Positions 1-10,941 are shown, numbered from the stretch's first letter. The stretch is 64,000 nucleotides of DNA from Phorcus lineatus (GCA_921293015.1 OV121094.1:2656764-2720763), one strand, 5' to 3'. The notes: generated by a model not told the origin, from the sequence alone. Numbers and translations are program-made.

Positions 1-299
1 CGCGCGTCAAATAGTCAAAAGTAATTTTGGAGACTTATCTAGAACAGCCAGGAGGGCAGTTAGGAGTTGATAGTGTTTGTTAGGTTATATAACTAGTGTC
101 CATGTATATTGGACGTGATATCTACACATCTGTGCATTTATAAAGCTGATTTTAGATTTTCATGGAAAACCAGTATTTGTCATATATATGTCTTTTGGAC
201 ATGAAAAAGATAAGATGTTTTGATTTTATATCCCCACATATTTAGGTTCGTATCAAAGGTAAATGATATGTTATGAAAATCACGGAGTGCCTCTTTAAG
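1..299. repeat. right part of a TIR element (MITE-like), copy 1
   Basis: Bases 1-155 match 52456-52605 closely (roughly 85% by eye, same orientation). The block ends in CACGGAGTGCCTCTTTAA at about 281-298, which is the inverse of TTAAAGAGCCACTCCGTG at 52283-52300. Together the two partial copies describe one non-autonomous element of about 470 bp with roughly 18-bp terminal inverted repeats. This copy is cut by the window edge or truncated on its left. No coding capacity is visible. Confidence 0.6.
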
Positions 300-1829
300 G
301 TTCAAAGTATGATATAACAAATAAAGAAATTTGGAAATTAAGACTGCTTTTAAGGTTTTGACTGAGAATATATTATGGATAATTTTAAGATTAAGATATG
401 TCAGAATATGTAACGTTAGTGAAAATAATTTGGTTTTTTTTTTTAAATATCACATTTTCAAATAGATGTCATTTTTAATTCTTAGAAAAGAATTGATTGT
501 TCATATCTTAGTCATTCGATATATAAGAAATAATTTTTCGCAACCGAAATTATTCATACAATTTAAATTTAAGCGTGCTGATTACTTAAGGCATAGTATA
601 CGGTTTGACTCAAAACAATCGTGATATTTATTAAAAATTCAGTATTTAACGGATGCTTTGAGATTATAAAGTTAAGATGCCAGAAACCAAAACATAAGTT
701 TGCGATATCCCGTAATATTTCACCACCCGCCTCGTTGATTATTTGAAGATATGCTTAAGGTATATGAAAGCGAATCTACAACTACAACTGAATTATTCTC
801 GATCTCAAGCTACAAGATAAAATATATCAATAAATAATGTTTATTTACCGTGTTACTTCACACATTATCTCAAAAAGATGAGTGCCCACACATAACCTGA
901 AAAGATTATTACAACACATTATCTCAAAAAAAGGTTTAATATCAACACGTCCAAAGTAATCAAAGTTTATCAATTGTATGTCATGTCATAACCCTCAAAA
1001 GGTACGAGAACAGCTTTGATCAATAAATGTATAAATTGAAAAAATGACCATGGAACTTATTATATACTTAAATACAGTAAGGTAGGAATAATGTAGTGTG
1101 ATAATGACGATAATATTCATAGTCACATCCAGGAGAAAGCAGTCAGTTGAATCGTGTCCACACAATTGTTCTGATATGTAAAATCTTTGTTATTTATATA
1201 AGTTTCACCACCATATAGATAAGTAGGCCAAGGATTATCAAACCGTCATGGATATGCATATGTACCACTTACCCCACTAACTGAACCATTTGAGGCACTT
1301 TGATTCCATGTCAAACTAACACTTCTGTAAAGAAATATCTATTCGTCAAAAGTACGAAATGCTTAACTTTAAAAAACAACTTCCTATTAAATTGTGTAGT
1401 TAAATTTGCAAAGAAACAGTAAACACATATACAAAGTAACCGCCTAAGAGGCCCGAACACCTCCCTAATTACAATTGTTTTGGAACATCGTATGATACAG
1501 TTAACCCATAGCTTACTTGCCAAGTATTTGCCCGTCAAAGATGAGTGGGAGAGAAATAGTGATTACTTTGGTTATCGATGTAAGTGAAAGTTCGCTACAG
1601 CTGGTCCTGCAGATGATGGAGATAAGCATGGTGCTGTACTTTCTGGCAGTGGATCCAAACCTGAGTTTCAAACTTCTTTTTAAGGAGAGTGTTCGTGACA
1701 GCAGTGGTTGTTCAGGTACTGAGGAGGAACCACTCTCAAGTAGCATAATCAGTGAGCGATACGTAGCCAAAGAGGGCAAGGTCTGCCTATCAATACTCCC
1801 ATCTGTATCATAACACTTGTCCGTCATAT
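300..1829. other. AT-rich stretch, no recognised gene
   Basis: I see no motif, splice-flanked exon or RNA gene. A minus-strand open frame at 1513-2025 (170 codons) and an overlapping plus-strand frame at 1517-1813 show no domain I can name. Part of the former runs through the minisatellite at 1835-2010, so I do not call either a gene. Confidence 0.5.
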
Positions 1830-1834
1830 TCTCA

Positions 1835-2010
1835 ATCAACCTGCGACATTGATACGACCCGACACGGATGCAACTCCGACATGGATACGACTCCGACATT
1901 GATACAAACCGACCTGAATACAATTCGCCATAGATACAACACTGACCCGACTCGGATTCAAATCCGCCATTGATACGAACCGACCTTGACACAACGCCGA
2001 CATAACAAGT
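1835..2010. repeat. degenerate minisatellite, unit about 17-18 bp
   Basis: Repeated variants of CCGACATGGATACGACT (CGACATTGATACGACCC, CCGACATTGATACAAACC, CCGCCATTGATACGAACC) follow one another about ten times. Confidence 0.75.
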
Positions 2011-2097
2011 GTTTGCCACTAACATGGCAATGTCCCCCGCCGTAATGAGATATTTGGCATAATTAATATTATCGCGTTAACAATATATTACAGTGGT

Positions 2098-2515
2098 CAA
2101 AGTGTCATGGTGACCATGAAAATGAGGTCAAGGTCATCAAAGTCGACTGGCGTCTGAGTCTTCCTCTATTGAAAGCTGTCACCAAATATGAACACTCTAG
2201 ATGCTAAGCTTCACGAGTTTGTCGTTGTGACCTTGAAAATGACGTCAAGGTCACCAAAGTCCACTGGCGTCTGAGTCTTCCTGCATTGAAAGCTGTCACC
2301 AAATATGAACACTCTAGGTGCTAAGCTTCATGAGTTATCGCGTTAACAAGATTCCGGACTTACGTGGGGTCGTGGTGACCTTGAAAATAATGTCAAGGTA
2401 ACCAAAGTCGACTGACGTCTGAGTCTTCCTCCATTGAAAGCTGTCACCAAATATGAACACTCTAGGTGCTAAGCTTCATGAGTTATCGCGTTAACAAGAA
2501 TCCGGACGTACGTAC
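2098..2515. repeat. tandem repeat, three units of about 120-150 bp
   Basis: Three copies start near 2098, 2220 and 2368. Each carries the blocks GTGACCTTGAAAATGA, GTCAAGGTCACCAAAGT, CTGGCGTCTGAGTCTTCCT, GAAAGCTGTCACCAAATATG and CTAGGTGCTAAGCTTCATGA. Copies 2 and 3 are followed by GAGTTATCGCGTTAACAAGA, and a loose copy of ATCGCGTTAACAA also lies at about 2072. No coding function is apparent. Confidence 0.85.
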
Positions 2516-2940
2516 GGATAGACGCCGCTGAATTCATAGTCCCCCGTTCCGCGTAGCGGCGGGAGACAACTAGGAACCTGAACTGGAGATCACAGGCCCT
2601 CGGATCACTCAAAAAAAATTTTAACAATTTTTTTGGATTAAAATATTTTTTTTGAGAACACCCCCTGAATAGAATTGTACTTCTGTTAATAGTATATTGA
2701 AAGGTCAGTCCATTCGCCCCCATCCGCTTTCTTGACCGAATGCTAAAATAACTACGCACGCAATCAATATAAAAATTATGCAGACATGTTCTCAAATGAT
2801 TTGCCTTTCTACTCCAACTCACTTAAACAAATAAATATTTGGGGTTATTTAGTGAGGACGGCCAAAAGACGATTTCCACACCCAACTTAATGCTGATGGG
2901 ACAAATGGCCGCCCGTCACCTTCACCCTACGGGGTGTGTG

Positions 2941-3026
2941 GCCGCAGCGAGAGATCTCATTGGTTTGACGCAAAGTTAGGAACTCTAATTCTCCGTCCTG
3001 CAACCAATGAGATCTCTCGCTGCGGC
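2941..3026. repeat. perfect 25-bp inverted repeat (hairpin)
   Basis: 2941-2965 (GCCGCAGCGAGAGATCTCAT plus TGGTT) is the exact reverse complement of 3002-3026, with a 36-nt spacer. It is GC-rich compared with its surroundings. It could be the termini of a tiny MITE; I see no clear target duplication. Confidence 0.85.
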
Positions 3027-3182
3027 TGAGTAGTATCAGTACAAACATATTCTGGTATTCAATAATGCATGAACTAAGGAATGTCTATTTCTAGTTTCGC
3101 TGTTGTTAATTAAACTAGTTCATGCCTGTCCTTTAGGTGGTACTGATTCCGTCCAACGCTACCCATTGAACCGTAACCTTTC

Positions 3183-3830
3183 TTGATACACCCAAGAGTG
3201 TATGAGAACTTAAAGAAATATGTTAAGTTGACCAAGGAAAAGGTTTCATTACAATCAGTTGATGGGGGTAGCTTACTCGTTAAAGGGGCAGTGGAATTAT
3301 CTTTCAAGGTAGGAAAGTCTGTGTTACCACACATATTTTATGTAGTCAAGAGTATTAGCAAGAACATTATACATAGGAAGGATTGGCTTGTTAAAAATGG
3401 GGTACGACTCTATTTTGACCTAGGGCGTCTGAAGATAGGTAGTGAGTATGTGCCTCTGGAAGAGGAAATCTATGTAGCGGCAGTTGCTAGGGCAGTTCAC
3501 AAAGTAAAAATAAAAGCCCAATCTGTAAATATCCTTAAGGTGAGGACAAAACGTAGGAAACATTTAAAAAGAGGGGATCTTCTTAAAATGAAGCTAAGGA
3601 TGTTCCAACCAGCATCATTAACTCAGAGCCAGGTTTGGAGGTAGGCAATTCAATAGGGGTAATGAACAAAAAGAGGCAACTGCCAATATAGATTGTCAAT
3701 AACACAACCACAACTTTCCGAATCAAAAGAGGCTGGGTTGAAGGAAAGGTAGGATTGATTGACCAGATTGATGTAGTTGAATTTGACAAATAGAATATCA
3801 TAGGCAAGGAAGACAGGGAGGGCTTCAACT
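3183..3830 (+). pseudogene. retropepsin-like protease fragment of an LTR retroelement
   Basis: The open stretch 3183-3644 starts at a TTG codon; an in-frame TAA lies just upstream. It reads like the C-terminal part of a retroviral-type aspartic protease: IHPRVYENL, as found just after the catalytic D-T/S-G, then a beta-rich stretch and HRKDWLVKNG at about residues 64-73, in the place of the usual GRDWL-type flap-to-core motif, followed by LKIGSEYVPLEEE. The catalytic DTG itself is not readable, so the 5' part is decayed or frameshifted. After 3644 the same frame continues with several stops to about 3865, ending in FNLDHISVPDQH, which resembles the linker before a Gypsy reverse transcriptase. 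It is a dead copy. Confidence 0.6.
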
Positions 3831-3877
3831 TAGACCATATTTCAGTCCCAGATCAACATGAAACGTGAAATGATTAC

Positions 3878-4204
3878 TTGACATTACTTCCCTACTTCAA
3901 AAAAGAAAGCAAGTTCCCCCTTGAAGATAGCTTCAAGTATGCCCTGAATACATTTAACCAATTATGGAAACGCTTTAGGAATGCAGTAAGGAAAATTTAT
4001 CACTTAAAACTGCCTGCATTACTTGATAATATAAAAGAGATGCCATTTGATAAATTAATGTCTGAATTAGATGGGTTAGGGCAGGTGTCAGATTCAAATT
4101 TTAATTTTGATTATACATATTGGCTACAGCCAATTCTAGTAGTTATAATATTAGTAGGATTAGCGTTAGGTATATATATGGTCAGGAGATGGAGAACCCA
4201 GTGA
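3878..4204 (+). pseudogene. membrane-anchored C-terminal fragment, possibly env-like, of the same retroelement
   Basis: The 108-codon open frame has a hydrophilic first part of about 80 residues. It then has one strong hydrophobic helix (PILVVIILVGLALGIYMV, about residues 85-102) and a short basic tail (RRWRTQ). A single C-terminal membrane anchor with a basic cytoplasmic end is typical of envelope-like third ORFs in some Gypsy elements, but I recognise no specific fusion-protein motif. The frame follows directly after the protease linker, so the pol region that should separate them is missing. Function is inferred from layout only. Confidence 0.4.
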
Positions 4205-4713
4205 AAAGAGGGTAGGGAGACGACAGTCCGGGCATCCAGCTACCAGGTTGTGTCTGCTGCTGCAGAAGAACTCGTCAGCAAGTCTGACGCATCCGCACCA
4301 CCACTTGAGGTTGTAATGGGTAACCAGTCACCAGCAGGGAGTCGTCAGTGGGGTCCTGGAAAATGGAGATCTCACAACCAGGACGACGGGGAAACATAAG
4401 TTGGATCATCAGCTCCAGGACGGTGTCTACTGAAGCAGGGGACGAGGGGATCGTCAACAGATCGGAAGCATCTGCACCTCCTCGGAAGGATGACCAACGT
4501 TTCCGGGAAACGACAGTTGCAGGAATTTGCCAATTGTATCCAATGCTGGGACAAGGGTTTAGAGACTAACATGTTGTTAGATCGACCTGCAACCTTAAAA
4601 CACGTGTTTTGATAACACCTGTTTTGTCAGAAACACTTGTAAATAGACTTCATCGTGTGACTGACTAATTTCATCGAGTGTATTTGTGTGTGTGTGACAA
4701 TCATTATAATATA

Positions 4714-5335
4714 CAGCTGCATGCCAAAAGTTTGTTCACATACCTGTATATACTAGTACAAATATCATGTTATTTTAGATGCCTTCGAGGTATCGTAGCG
4801 TTGTGAAAAACAAACGTATAATATTGAATTTTCAATACACATATGAAGATTCATTCTTCTTTAAGGCAAATGTTTATGGTACCCCACACTTACCCGTAAC
4901 AGTTTTGGCAGGTCATTGAAATGACCAGGGGTCAAAATTCCGAAAACACTAATTTTTATTTTTCTCCATAAAATCCTTTATGATTTATCATCTTCTTTAA
5001 AAATACGTCACGTTTATTCCTTAATTAGCACAAAGTCAATGTTGGTCTTAATATCAGAGAGTCGATATGGAACATTTAATTTGACATTTAACAAAATCGA
5101 AATTTTGAAAATGTGACCCCCTCTGTTTTTATCAATATGCCAAAATTCGAATTTTTAAACAAGAGATCAGACGATCCCAAAATGAGTTCAAGAATGGCTA
5201 TTTCACACATGGACAGTGGGTGATCCATTGTCAGTTTTGCTGAAGTTATTGTATTGACGTTGAAACGAAACCCAAATTACATGATATTTGCACTACGATT
5301 CAGTGGTAAGTGAACAAAGTTTCGGTATGCAGCTG
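4714..5335. mobile_element. TA-flanked MITE, family A copy 1 (Tc1/mariner-type)
   Basis: It starts CAGCTGCATGCCAAAAGTTT and ends with GTTTCGGTATGCAGCTG, an inverted repeat of about 26 bp. TA dinucleotides flank both ends (4712-4713 and 5336-5337). The 622-bp interior has no long open frame. Two partial relatives lie at 15762-16300 and 39168-39521. It sits inside decayed LTR-element sequence, so it inserted later. Confidence 0.85.
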
Positions 5336-5789
5336 TAAATGAAATTTATCAGATGTTACAATGTTAATGGGATGTGCATAGAGCCACTCCTCAGTCAATG
5401 ATGCGAATTATATATGTAAATGTGCTTATTACAAATGAGTGTACTTAGTTCAATGTGGTTCGTTTCTACCCATACTTGAATGATTATATTACCTGTTAAA
5501 CTAACGATGACATTGTTAATGTTATATTCATAGTGCGATTCATAAGTGAATGGTACGATTTATATACGTAGATGTGCTTATTACATTTGATTGTACATAC
5601 ATGTAGTAGCCATGTGGTTTATAGTTTTGAATAATCAACAATGTTGTAAATCGATCATGTCTCTATCAATGAGAACCAAAGAAATCTCTGGCAATATTTC
5701 TTGTTTGGTGCTGGAGTAGTGTAACATAGTCATGTTATGGCTACAAATCCCATTTACCAAAGCAGCTTAAGTGATAACCCACAAGCTGA
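5336..5789. other. AT-rich spacer
   Basis: No gene or structured repeat seen. Two loosely similar ATGTGCTTATTACA-type stretches near 5421 and 5572 hint at an old duplication. Confidence 0.4.
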
Positions 5790-6720
5790 TAATGAATGAA
5801 CGAATGAGTTTATTTCTGTAAGGGGGCCACAGGCCCATCATACAAATACATTAAACCAATACAATGTGATACAAGCGCCATAAAATATAACACTAATCAA
5901 CTAATCAAGTATTTTCAAAGTACTTTTTTCGCATTTTCAGACCAAGAAATACATATTTTGCTAAACGATTAACAGTTATTGGATTAAGAGATGGCATTAG
6001 TTGCTTGAATTTGTCCATCGTTGGGTTGGTGCAATTGTACATAGAAAGGACATCAAGTCTCAGATTTTCAAAGTATGGACATATTAAACAGAAATGGTAT
6101 TATGATTCTATACATGGGGCAACACTAAATGGACATAATCTTGCATTTCGATGTAAATTATATTTCCTACCCTCTTCTACAAACAGAATATGGTTGGAGC
6201 AACGGAACTGAGATAAGGCTATCCTATAACCAGGAACATTAATAATAGATAAATATGGCTCAAATCTAATTTCAGATTTAAAAGTCCGAAAAATGTCTAA
6301 TTTGTAGATGCTAAAAATACTTTGTGCCAACACTGATTACTAATAAAAATACATCTATCTCTAAACTCTGATATAAAAGTTTCATCACATCCAACATCTT
6401 GATTTACCCACGCATAGCCAAATCCATAACGAAAGAGCAAATTTTTAACGCTTAAAGCCCAACACTTTCGACCTGCTTCTGCGCTTAAGAATTGAAAATT
6501 ATTTGTTTTACACAATATACCATTAACATCCTGATGCAAAATTCGAAACCAATACTTAATTATTCTTAAATATTGATTAACTTTAATCGAATACCGCCCA
6601 AATTCACCTCTAGCAGCAATACAAGGGGAGCCTCGACCAAGATGAAGTACCTTTTTATAAAAATTATCAGCAACACGTTTAACTGCAGCGGAAGGATGAA
6701 ATACCCAGACCATCCAAAAG
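5790..6720 (-). mobile_element. 3' end of a non-LTR retrotransposon (LINE)
   Basis: Two overlapping minus-strand frames (6297-6713 and 6100-6333) join through a frameshift near 6310-6330. They read as the C-terminal region found after the reverse transcriptase of many LINE ORF2 proteins: GRGSPCIAARGEFGRYSIKV, IIKYWFRIL, then KLDIFRTFKSEIRFEPYLSI, RCSNHILFVEEGRKYNLHRN and ARLCPF. The 3' end at about 5790-5815 is an AATGAACGAATGAG-type short repeat. This is a 5'-truncated copy with no reverse transcriptase domain and it is not active. The clade is not assigned. Confidence 0.7.
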
Positions 6721-8441
6721 CTGATAAGTTGTCAGAGTGATAAGTGATTTCAACACCTACTGTTGTTAGCTACTGAATATGTTCATGTATAAATAACCAC
6801 GATTGACATAGTAGAGGAAGAACCACCCCATGTACAGCTCGAGTCAAGACGTTCAACGACCACGAGCCTGGAGAAGAAGAAACCTCTCATATTGTTATCA
6901 TCATTCTCCTAGATTGTTATCATGATTAAAGACGGTCTTCCGACCAGAAAAATCCTACGTGATTTTGTTGTATCTACGAAGTATGCTGATTGCGCTACAA
7001 AAGTAAGAGTATCGATACTGTTCGTGTAAATATAATCGACATGTATCGTGTATCGTATCGCCAGTAAAACTTATCGATATAACGATACATTTTTATATCG
7101 TGACACCCTAGGTAAACAAGTTATCGACTTAATCACATCGCATGCTGGACCCTACAAGCACTCTTAAGAATCTATGAAAACGAGATTACCTAATTTCTAA
7201 TTCAGAGAAGCACTCTTAAGAATGTATGAAAACGAGATTACCTAATTTCTAATTCAGATACCCTCTCGACAGAGAAAGGGGCATCTGTAATTACCTATAT
7301 CACCACGTACATTAACGAGATATTTCAGTGATAAATGAGAGAGTTTCTATGTGTTTCTGGAAATTTCCATTCCCGCTAGAGATGAATGAAATCAAAAGAC
7401 AAACGTTATACAAATTACAGCACTAGAACAGATGATCTCAGACATTTACTGAATCAAGAGATAAAGCTTTTCATTGATTTTATAAACTGCAGGTACATAA
7501 TGTGAGAAATACTCACGTGAAGTGTGTCGCTTACTCGGCTCGACTTAATGCAGGCCCCGTAATGCGCATGCGCTAGTATCTCGCCGTTCTATTAATAACA
7601 GTTTCTCACAGACTCAAGGTAGTGTAAGTATAGATTTGTAAACTATGCATGTTAAATATATATAACGTTTAAACATATTCAGACCTTTATTATAGGTAAT
7701 TTGATGTCATAGATATGATGTTGCAAATCCCCTTCTGAAAGAGTATTAAAAACTTAAAACAAAGGGAGATAACATTCAATTAGTCATAATGCGTTTTGAC
7801 TGCAACAGATTGCTTATCAAATCTCTACTTAAAACAGATACTGCACTCTTGCAACCAACAAACAAAACTATTAATATCAAATTATAATTCCGTCCCATTT
7901 TAATCATGTGGATTATCTTATTATGTTTACATTATAAATTTTTTTTTAACAATCATGTTTTCATAAATGTGGTTGGCCAGTGAACGTAGTTTCTTTAATG
8001 CCGATACTGAGCATCATCCAAAAGACCATTATATTTAAGAGACACCATTGCGTTTTATCGCGACGTCAAAAGTCAAAGTCTCGTGGCCAACGTGCCTAAA
8101 AACATTAATATACTGATAATAATTTCTTAAAATTATAATATTATATTCATCTCCAAATGTCAAAAATAGGACGATTACTTTTCAATCAAAAGCAGAACAT
8201 CCTTTAAAAGCACAGAAACCGCTATCACAGGTTCCATTTACACGGTTACTAGTAAAATGACCTATTAAAGACCATTGTATACCACCAACCTCTTCTTATA
8301 TCCGGTTCAAAAACACTTTGACGTGCGCATGTCAAGGTAAAATATCCGGTTTTCTTTTTTTCTTTGTACATGTACCTTCGCATTTATTCAATTAACCGGA
8401 CACTAAAATTTATCAGCAACAGTCGGTAGTTCATTTACTTC
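6721..8441. other. non-coding stretch
   Basis: No gene seen. It contains a 52-bp tandem duplication (listed separately), an ATCGATA/TATCG-rich patch at 6995-7105 that could be the end of an old DNA transposon, and a dispersed AAAGGGAGATAAC motif at about 7762. Confidence 0.5.
7156..7259. repeat. 52-bp tandem duplication
   Basis: 7156-7207 and 7208-7259 are nearly identical; both begin AAGCACTCTTAAGAATSTAT. The few differences indicate a recent duplication. Confidence 0.9.
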
Positions 8442-8692
8442 TCCCGCCAGTGGCTCTGCAACTTTGTCTGCTGTAAAAAGTGTTCTACATGATGTAAGCT
8501 TTAAGTACAAATCTACATTGTAGTTTAGTACCATCCTAGTTCAAGCCGATGCTCGCAGGTTTCACCGCAATATATATCCACAATAGTGTTGCGGGCTTTC
8601 TCCTTGCAATAACACTGGCAGCCGCGATATAAATGAAACGCTATTGAAAGCGGCCTTAAACCCCAAATCACACCATTTCACTTCACCTCATT
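8442..8692 (+). mobile_element. 5'-truncated tRNA-derived SINE
   Basis: It matches the body and tail of the full SINE at 45858-46181: CTCCCGCCAGTGGCTCTGCA, AACTTTGTCTGC, GCCGATGCTCGCAGG, TTCACCGCAATAT, AGCAGCCGCGATATAA-like blocks and a CACTTCACCTCATTT tail. The A and B boxes of the tRNA head are gone. It is older and more diverged than the 45.9-kb copy. Confidence 0.75.
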
Positions 8693-8917
8693 TACACGTA
8701 CTTCGGTACCTTGGCATACACAACTGCAACAATTTACGCAGTGTAACTTTAAAAAGATACCTCACTTATAAATCACTACGTGTTAATTTTTATACACATT
8801 TTCGTTTTAGTTTTTGTCTGATCTGCTCAAATAAGACCACCGGAAGTAAAAACTGATCTGTAAAAACAATACACACTCTCATTTTATTAAGCGTCTAATC
8901 AGTTGTACTGTGTAATA

Positions 8918-9095
8918 AATATGCGATCTGTGCATAGTTACATCCATTAACAGAAAGAAGTCTTTCAATAGGATTGTTACATTTCACCTTACACGAAGGA
9001 CTGAATAGTCAGTGTTGCAATAATGATATTTATCATAACCAAAGAGGGATAACCGCGCTCAAACTTTGTGAAGGTGAAGTGTGTTAAATACCATG
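8918..9095 (-). promoter_or_regulatory. decayed upstream region of a possible fourth Y RNA unit
   Basis: It aligns loosely with the far-upstream part of Y RNA unit 1 (about 9777-9945): TAAATATGCG, ATTGTTACATTTCAC against ATTGCGACATTTCAC, and CATAACCAAAGAGGGATAAC followed by CGCG against CACAACCAAAGGGAGATAAC followed by CGCG. Where the RNA body and octamer should lie (about 8780-8915) I see no GGTCCGGAG motif. This is most likely a remnant of a lost unit. Confidence 0.4.
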
Positions 9096-9628
9096 AATAA
9101 CTTGAATCAATACTATTTAACCAAATATTTTATTGAATATTTGTTTATTTGTTATAAAATGTGTATTCTTGATACTTCTATCTTCCCCTATCTTAGTTTT
9201 TAACATTTCTATATACTTCACCTTCCTATTCCTTACCAGAATCAACAATGGACTTTCCAAAATGGAATATTTGTATGTTATAAAATATGTATTCATGATA
9301 CCTAAATCTTCCCCAACGACTGTGAATGTAATTCATAGGTTCATAGGTTCGACCTGATTTCTAAGAGATAGAAAAATTCTCCTTGTTATTCACAATATGA
9401 TATTATTTCAAAATATGGCTTGTAAATGGACACTAAATGTGGTCTCTAGGAATTTCAATGCGTTTTGGTAATGTGAAATCAAATGATAGATAAATATTAC
9501 TAAAAAAAATTACTTCTATCAAAATTTCAAAAACGCACTAACACTTTCTTTTCGAAATAACTGTTGACTATTGCGAGTGAATTATTATTTATGGCTGCTT
9601 TGTCAATATTTCATCCTTACCGGCGATC
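9096..9628. other. AT-rich spacer before Y RNA unit 1
   Basis: No gene seen; the short open frame at 9133-9357 has no recognisable content. Confidence 0.4.
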
Positions 9629-9702
9629 AAAAAATATGAGGTCTAGTTGATGGCAATGGGGTGTGTATTTGGAATGGTAACCCAATACCTCCGGACCTCA
9701 TC
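9629..9702 (-). ncRNA. Y RNA / stem-bulge RNA, unit 1
   Basis: A minus-strand RNA of about 70 nt. The lower stem pairs 9694-9701 (ATGAGGTC) with 9636-9643 (GACCTCAT), 8 bp. It is followed by the bulged C and GGAG motif (GGTCCGGAG). The upper stem pairs 9681-9689 (GGTATTGGG) with 9652-9660 (CCCATTGCC), with one U-U mismatch and one G-U pair. A loop contains GGGTTACC, and a T6 run (9629-9634) can terminate Pol III. Vertebrate Y RNAs have the same order: a terminal stem with GGUCCGA, a GGU..GUG.GUUAUC block and a 3' strand ending in CUAGUC-like sequence, here CTAGACCTC. Y RNAs bind Ro60 at the lower stem and bulge and act in RNA quality control and replication. Identification is by motif and fold only. 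Confidence 0.82.
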
Positions 9703-9720
9703 ACCAAATGAAAAACACTG

Positions 9721-9776
9721 CCATATATGTCATACAGAACTTACTTTCTGCACTCGTTACTTCATGTCATTTGCAT
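9721..9776 (-). promoter_or_regulatory. type 3 Pol III promoter elements of Y RNA unit 1
   Basis: On the minus strand a perfect octamer ATGCAAAT (9769-9776) lies about 70 bp upstream of the RNA stem. An ATATATGG box (about 9721-9728) lies about 28 bp upstream. The same two elements recur at the same distances in units 2 and 3. An octamer-containing distal element plus a TATA box at about -28 is the layout of U6/7SK/Y-type Pol III genes; the PSE in between is not identified by sequence. Confidence 0.7.
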
Positions 9777-9945
9777 ATTGTTAAATATGCGGGCCTTTCA
9801 GGTTTATTTCCCTTAGCGGAATAAAAATAGCTTGAAAAGATTGCGACATTTCACAACAGACAACGGTCGGTATCGCAATATCACAACCAAAGGGAGATAA
9901 CCGCGTTCACGCTAAGTGAATGGTCACGGTAGAATAAATCAATGT

Positions 9946-10791
9946 TTACTCTCGCGATCGGTCTATTATTGATAGCTTATCATTTTGTTAAATCTTTTAT
10001 AGACTGAGTTTACACAACTAATATTTCATATTACATATTTTTCACGATTACTTTATATAAAGCTATTCATTATATTTATTTACAACCTTCAAACGTTTGA
10101 AAAATGATTAACTTGTGTTGATAAAAGGCAACAATATTCAAAGACAATTTAATCAAGATTGAAGATATAAAATGTAATATAGTTGATTTTTAAAACTATG
10201 CTCATGCTTGAATTGTAAAAATAAACATGCCCCAAGCAGTAGATCGCGAATCATTAGTAACAAGGAACTTACACATTTGAATAGGTTATTCCTTGAAGGA
10301 ATTCAAAAGTAATAAACATTTATGCTCACTCATTCATATATGTTTACTTGAGTATTTGCTTACTCCTTCATCAGATGGGATGATGATTTAGGTGTAAGTA
10401 TATTCTCCGAAACGTCGTGAATTTCACAATAAAGAAGTTATTTTCCAGCTTATCATGTTTTCTCCTGTAAACGTATTTCAAATTTTTAACCAAAATCTCC
10501 CCTAGCCTGAATCTAACCTATATGAATATGAATTAAGTCTAATTTTGTGAAAAACATTAATTTTCTCTGGCTACTTTCCAACACCAAGTAAGAGTCAGCT
10601 GAATATAATATATCAGTCAGTATGGTTTTCATGTCATGTCATGTCATGTCATGTCAATGTCAGTGTAGGATATGTTCATGTATGTTGTCTCTCAAAAAAG
10701 GGCCTAAAATAAATAGTAAAGAAATTATAAAATGTTTTGACTCAAACGATAGCATGATTCACTTCAAAATTCATCAAAAGTGATTTTCCTT
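9946..10791. other. spacer between Y RNA units 1 and 2
   Basis: AT-rich with no gene seen; a short CATGT microsatellite lies at about 10628-10657. Confidence 0.5.
10628..10657. repeat. (CATGT)n microsatellite
   Basis: Five uninterrupted pentamers (TCATG phase) followed by decayed units. Confidence 0.9.
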
Positions 10792-10870
10792 AAAAATGAG
10801 GTCTAGCTGTTGGAAATGGGGGTGGAAAGTCATAGTTACTTAGATAACCCAAAACCTCCGGACCTCAGCC
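10792..10870 (-). ncRNA. Y RNA / stem-bulge RNA, unit 2
   Basis: A minus-strand RNA beginning GGCTGAGGTCCGGAGG, close to the start of vertebrate Y1 (GGCTGGTCCGAAGG), and continuing TTTTGGGTTATCTA. The lower stem TGAGGTC (10861-10867) pairs with GACCTCA (10797-10803), directly followed by a T5 run (10792-10796). In the upper stem GG (10855-10856) pairs with CC (10812-10813) and TGGG (10848-10851) with CCCA (10817-10820), separated by a U3/U3 internal loop. The 3' strand AACAGCTAGACCTC matches the CUAGAC feature of unit 1. The gene lies about 1,165 bp from unit 1 on the same strand. Sequence upstream and downstream of the RNA is also related, so the whole block was duplicated. Confidence 0.82.
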
Positions 10871-10890
10871 TGAAGACACACACCTAGCCC

Positions 10891-10941
10891 TATAGCAAAT
10901 AGTACACGCTGTAAACTCAATTGGCTACATCTCATTTACAT
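10891..10941 (-). promoter_or_regulatory. type 3 Pol III promoter elements of Y RNA unit 2
   Basis: An octamer variant ATGTAAAT (10934-10941, one change from ATGCAAAT) sits in the same AATATG-AAATGA context as unit 1, about 66 bp upstream of the stem. A CTATAGGG box (about 10888-10894) lies at about -27. It is weaker than units 1 and 3 by consensus, so expression may be lower. Confidence 0.6.

Larger units (their letters stand above)
3110..4570 (+). mobile_element. internally deleted LTR (Ty3/Gypsy-like) retroelement relic
   Basis: A broken protease frame (3183 to about 3830) is followed closely by a frame with a C-terminal membrane span (3878-4204). A Gypsy-type pol would have reverse transcriptase, RNase H and integrase in between, and none is recognisable here, which suggests an internal deletion. 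Several in-frame stops interrupt the protease extension. The block from about 4205 to 4570 looks like decayed continuation and is cut by the TA-flanked MITE at 4714. No flanking LTR pair was found. Confidence 0.55.

Noticed and set aside
1513..2025. 170-codon minus-strand open frame with an overlapping plus-strand frame
   Set aside because: Part runs through a minisatellite and no domain is recognisable. It could be a transposon fragment, but I cannot support that.
2941..3026. Transcription terminator hairpin
   Set aside because: The DNA is eukaryotic and no gene ends here; it is better described as an inverted repeat.
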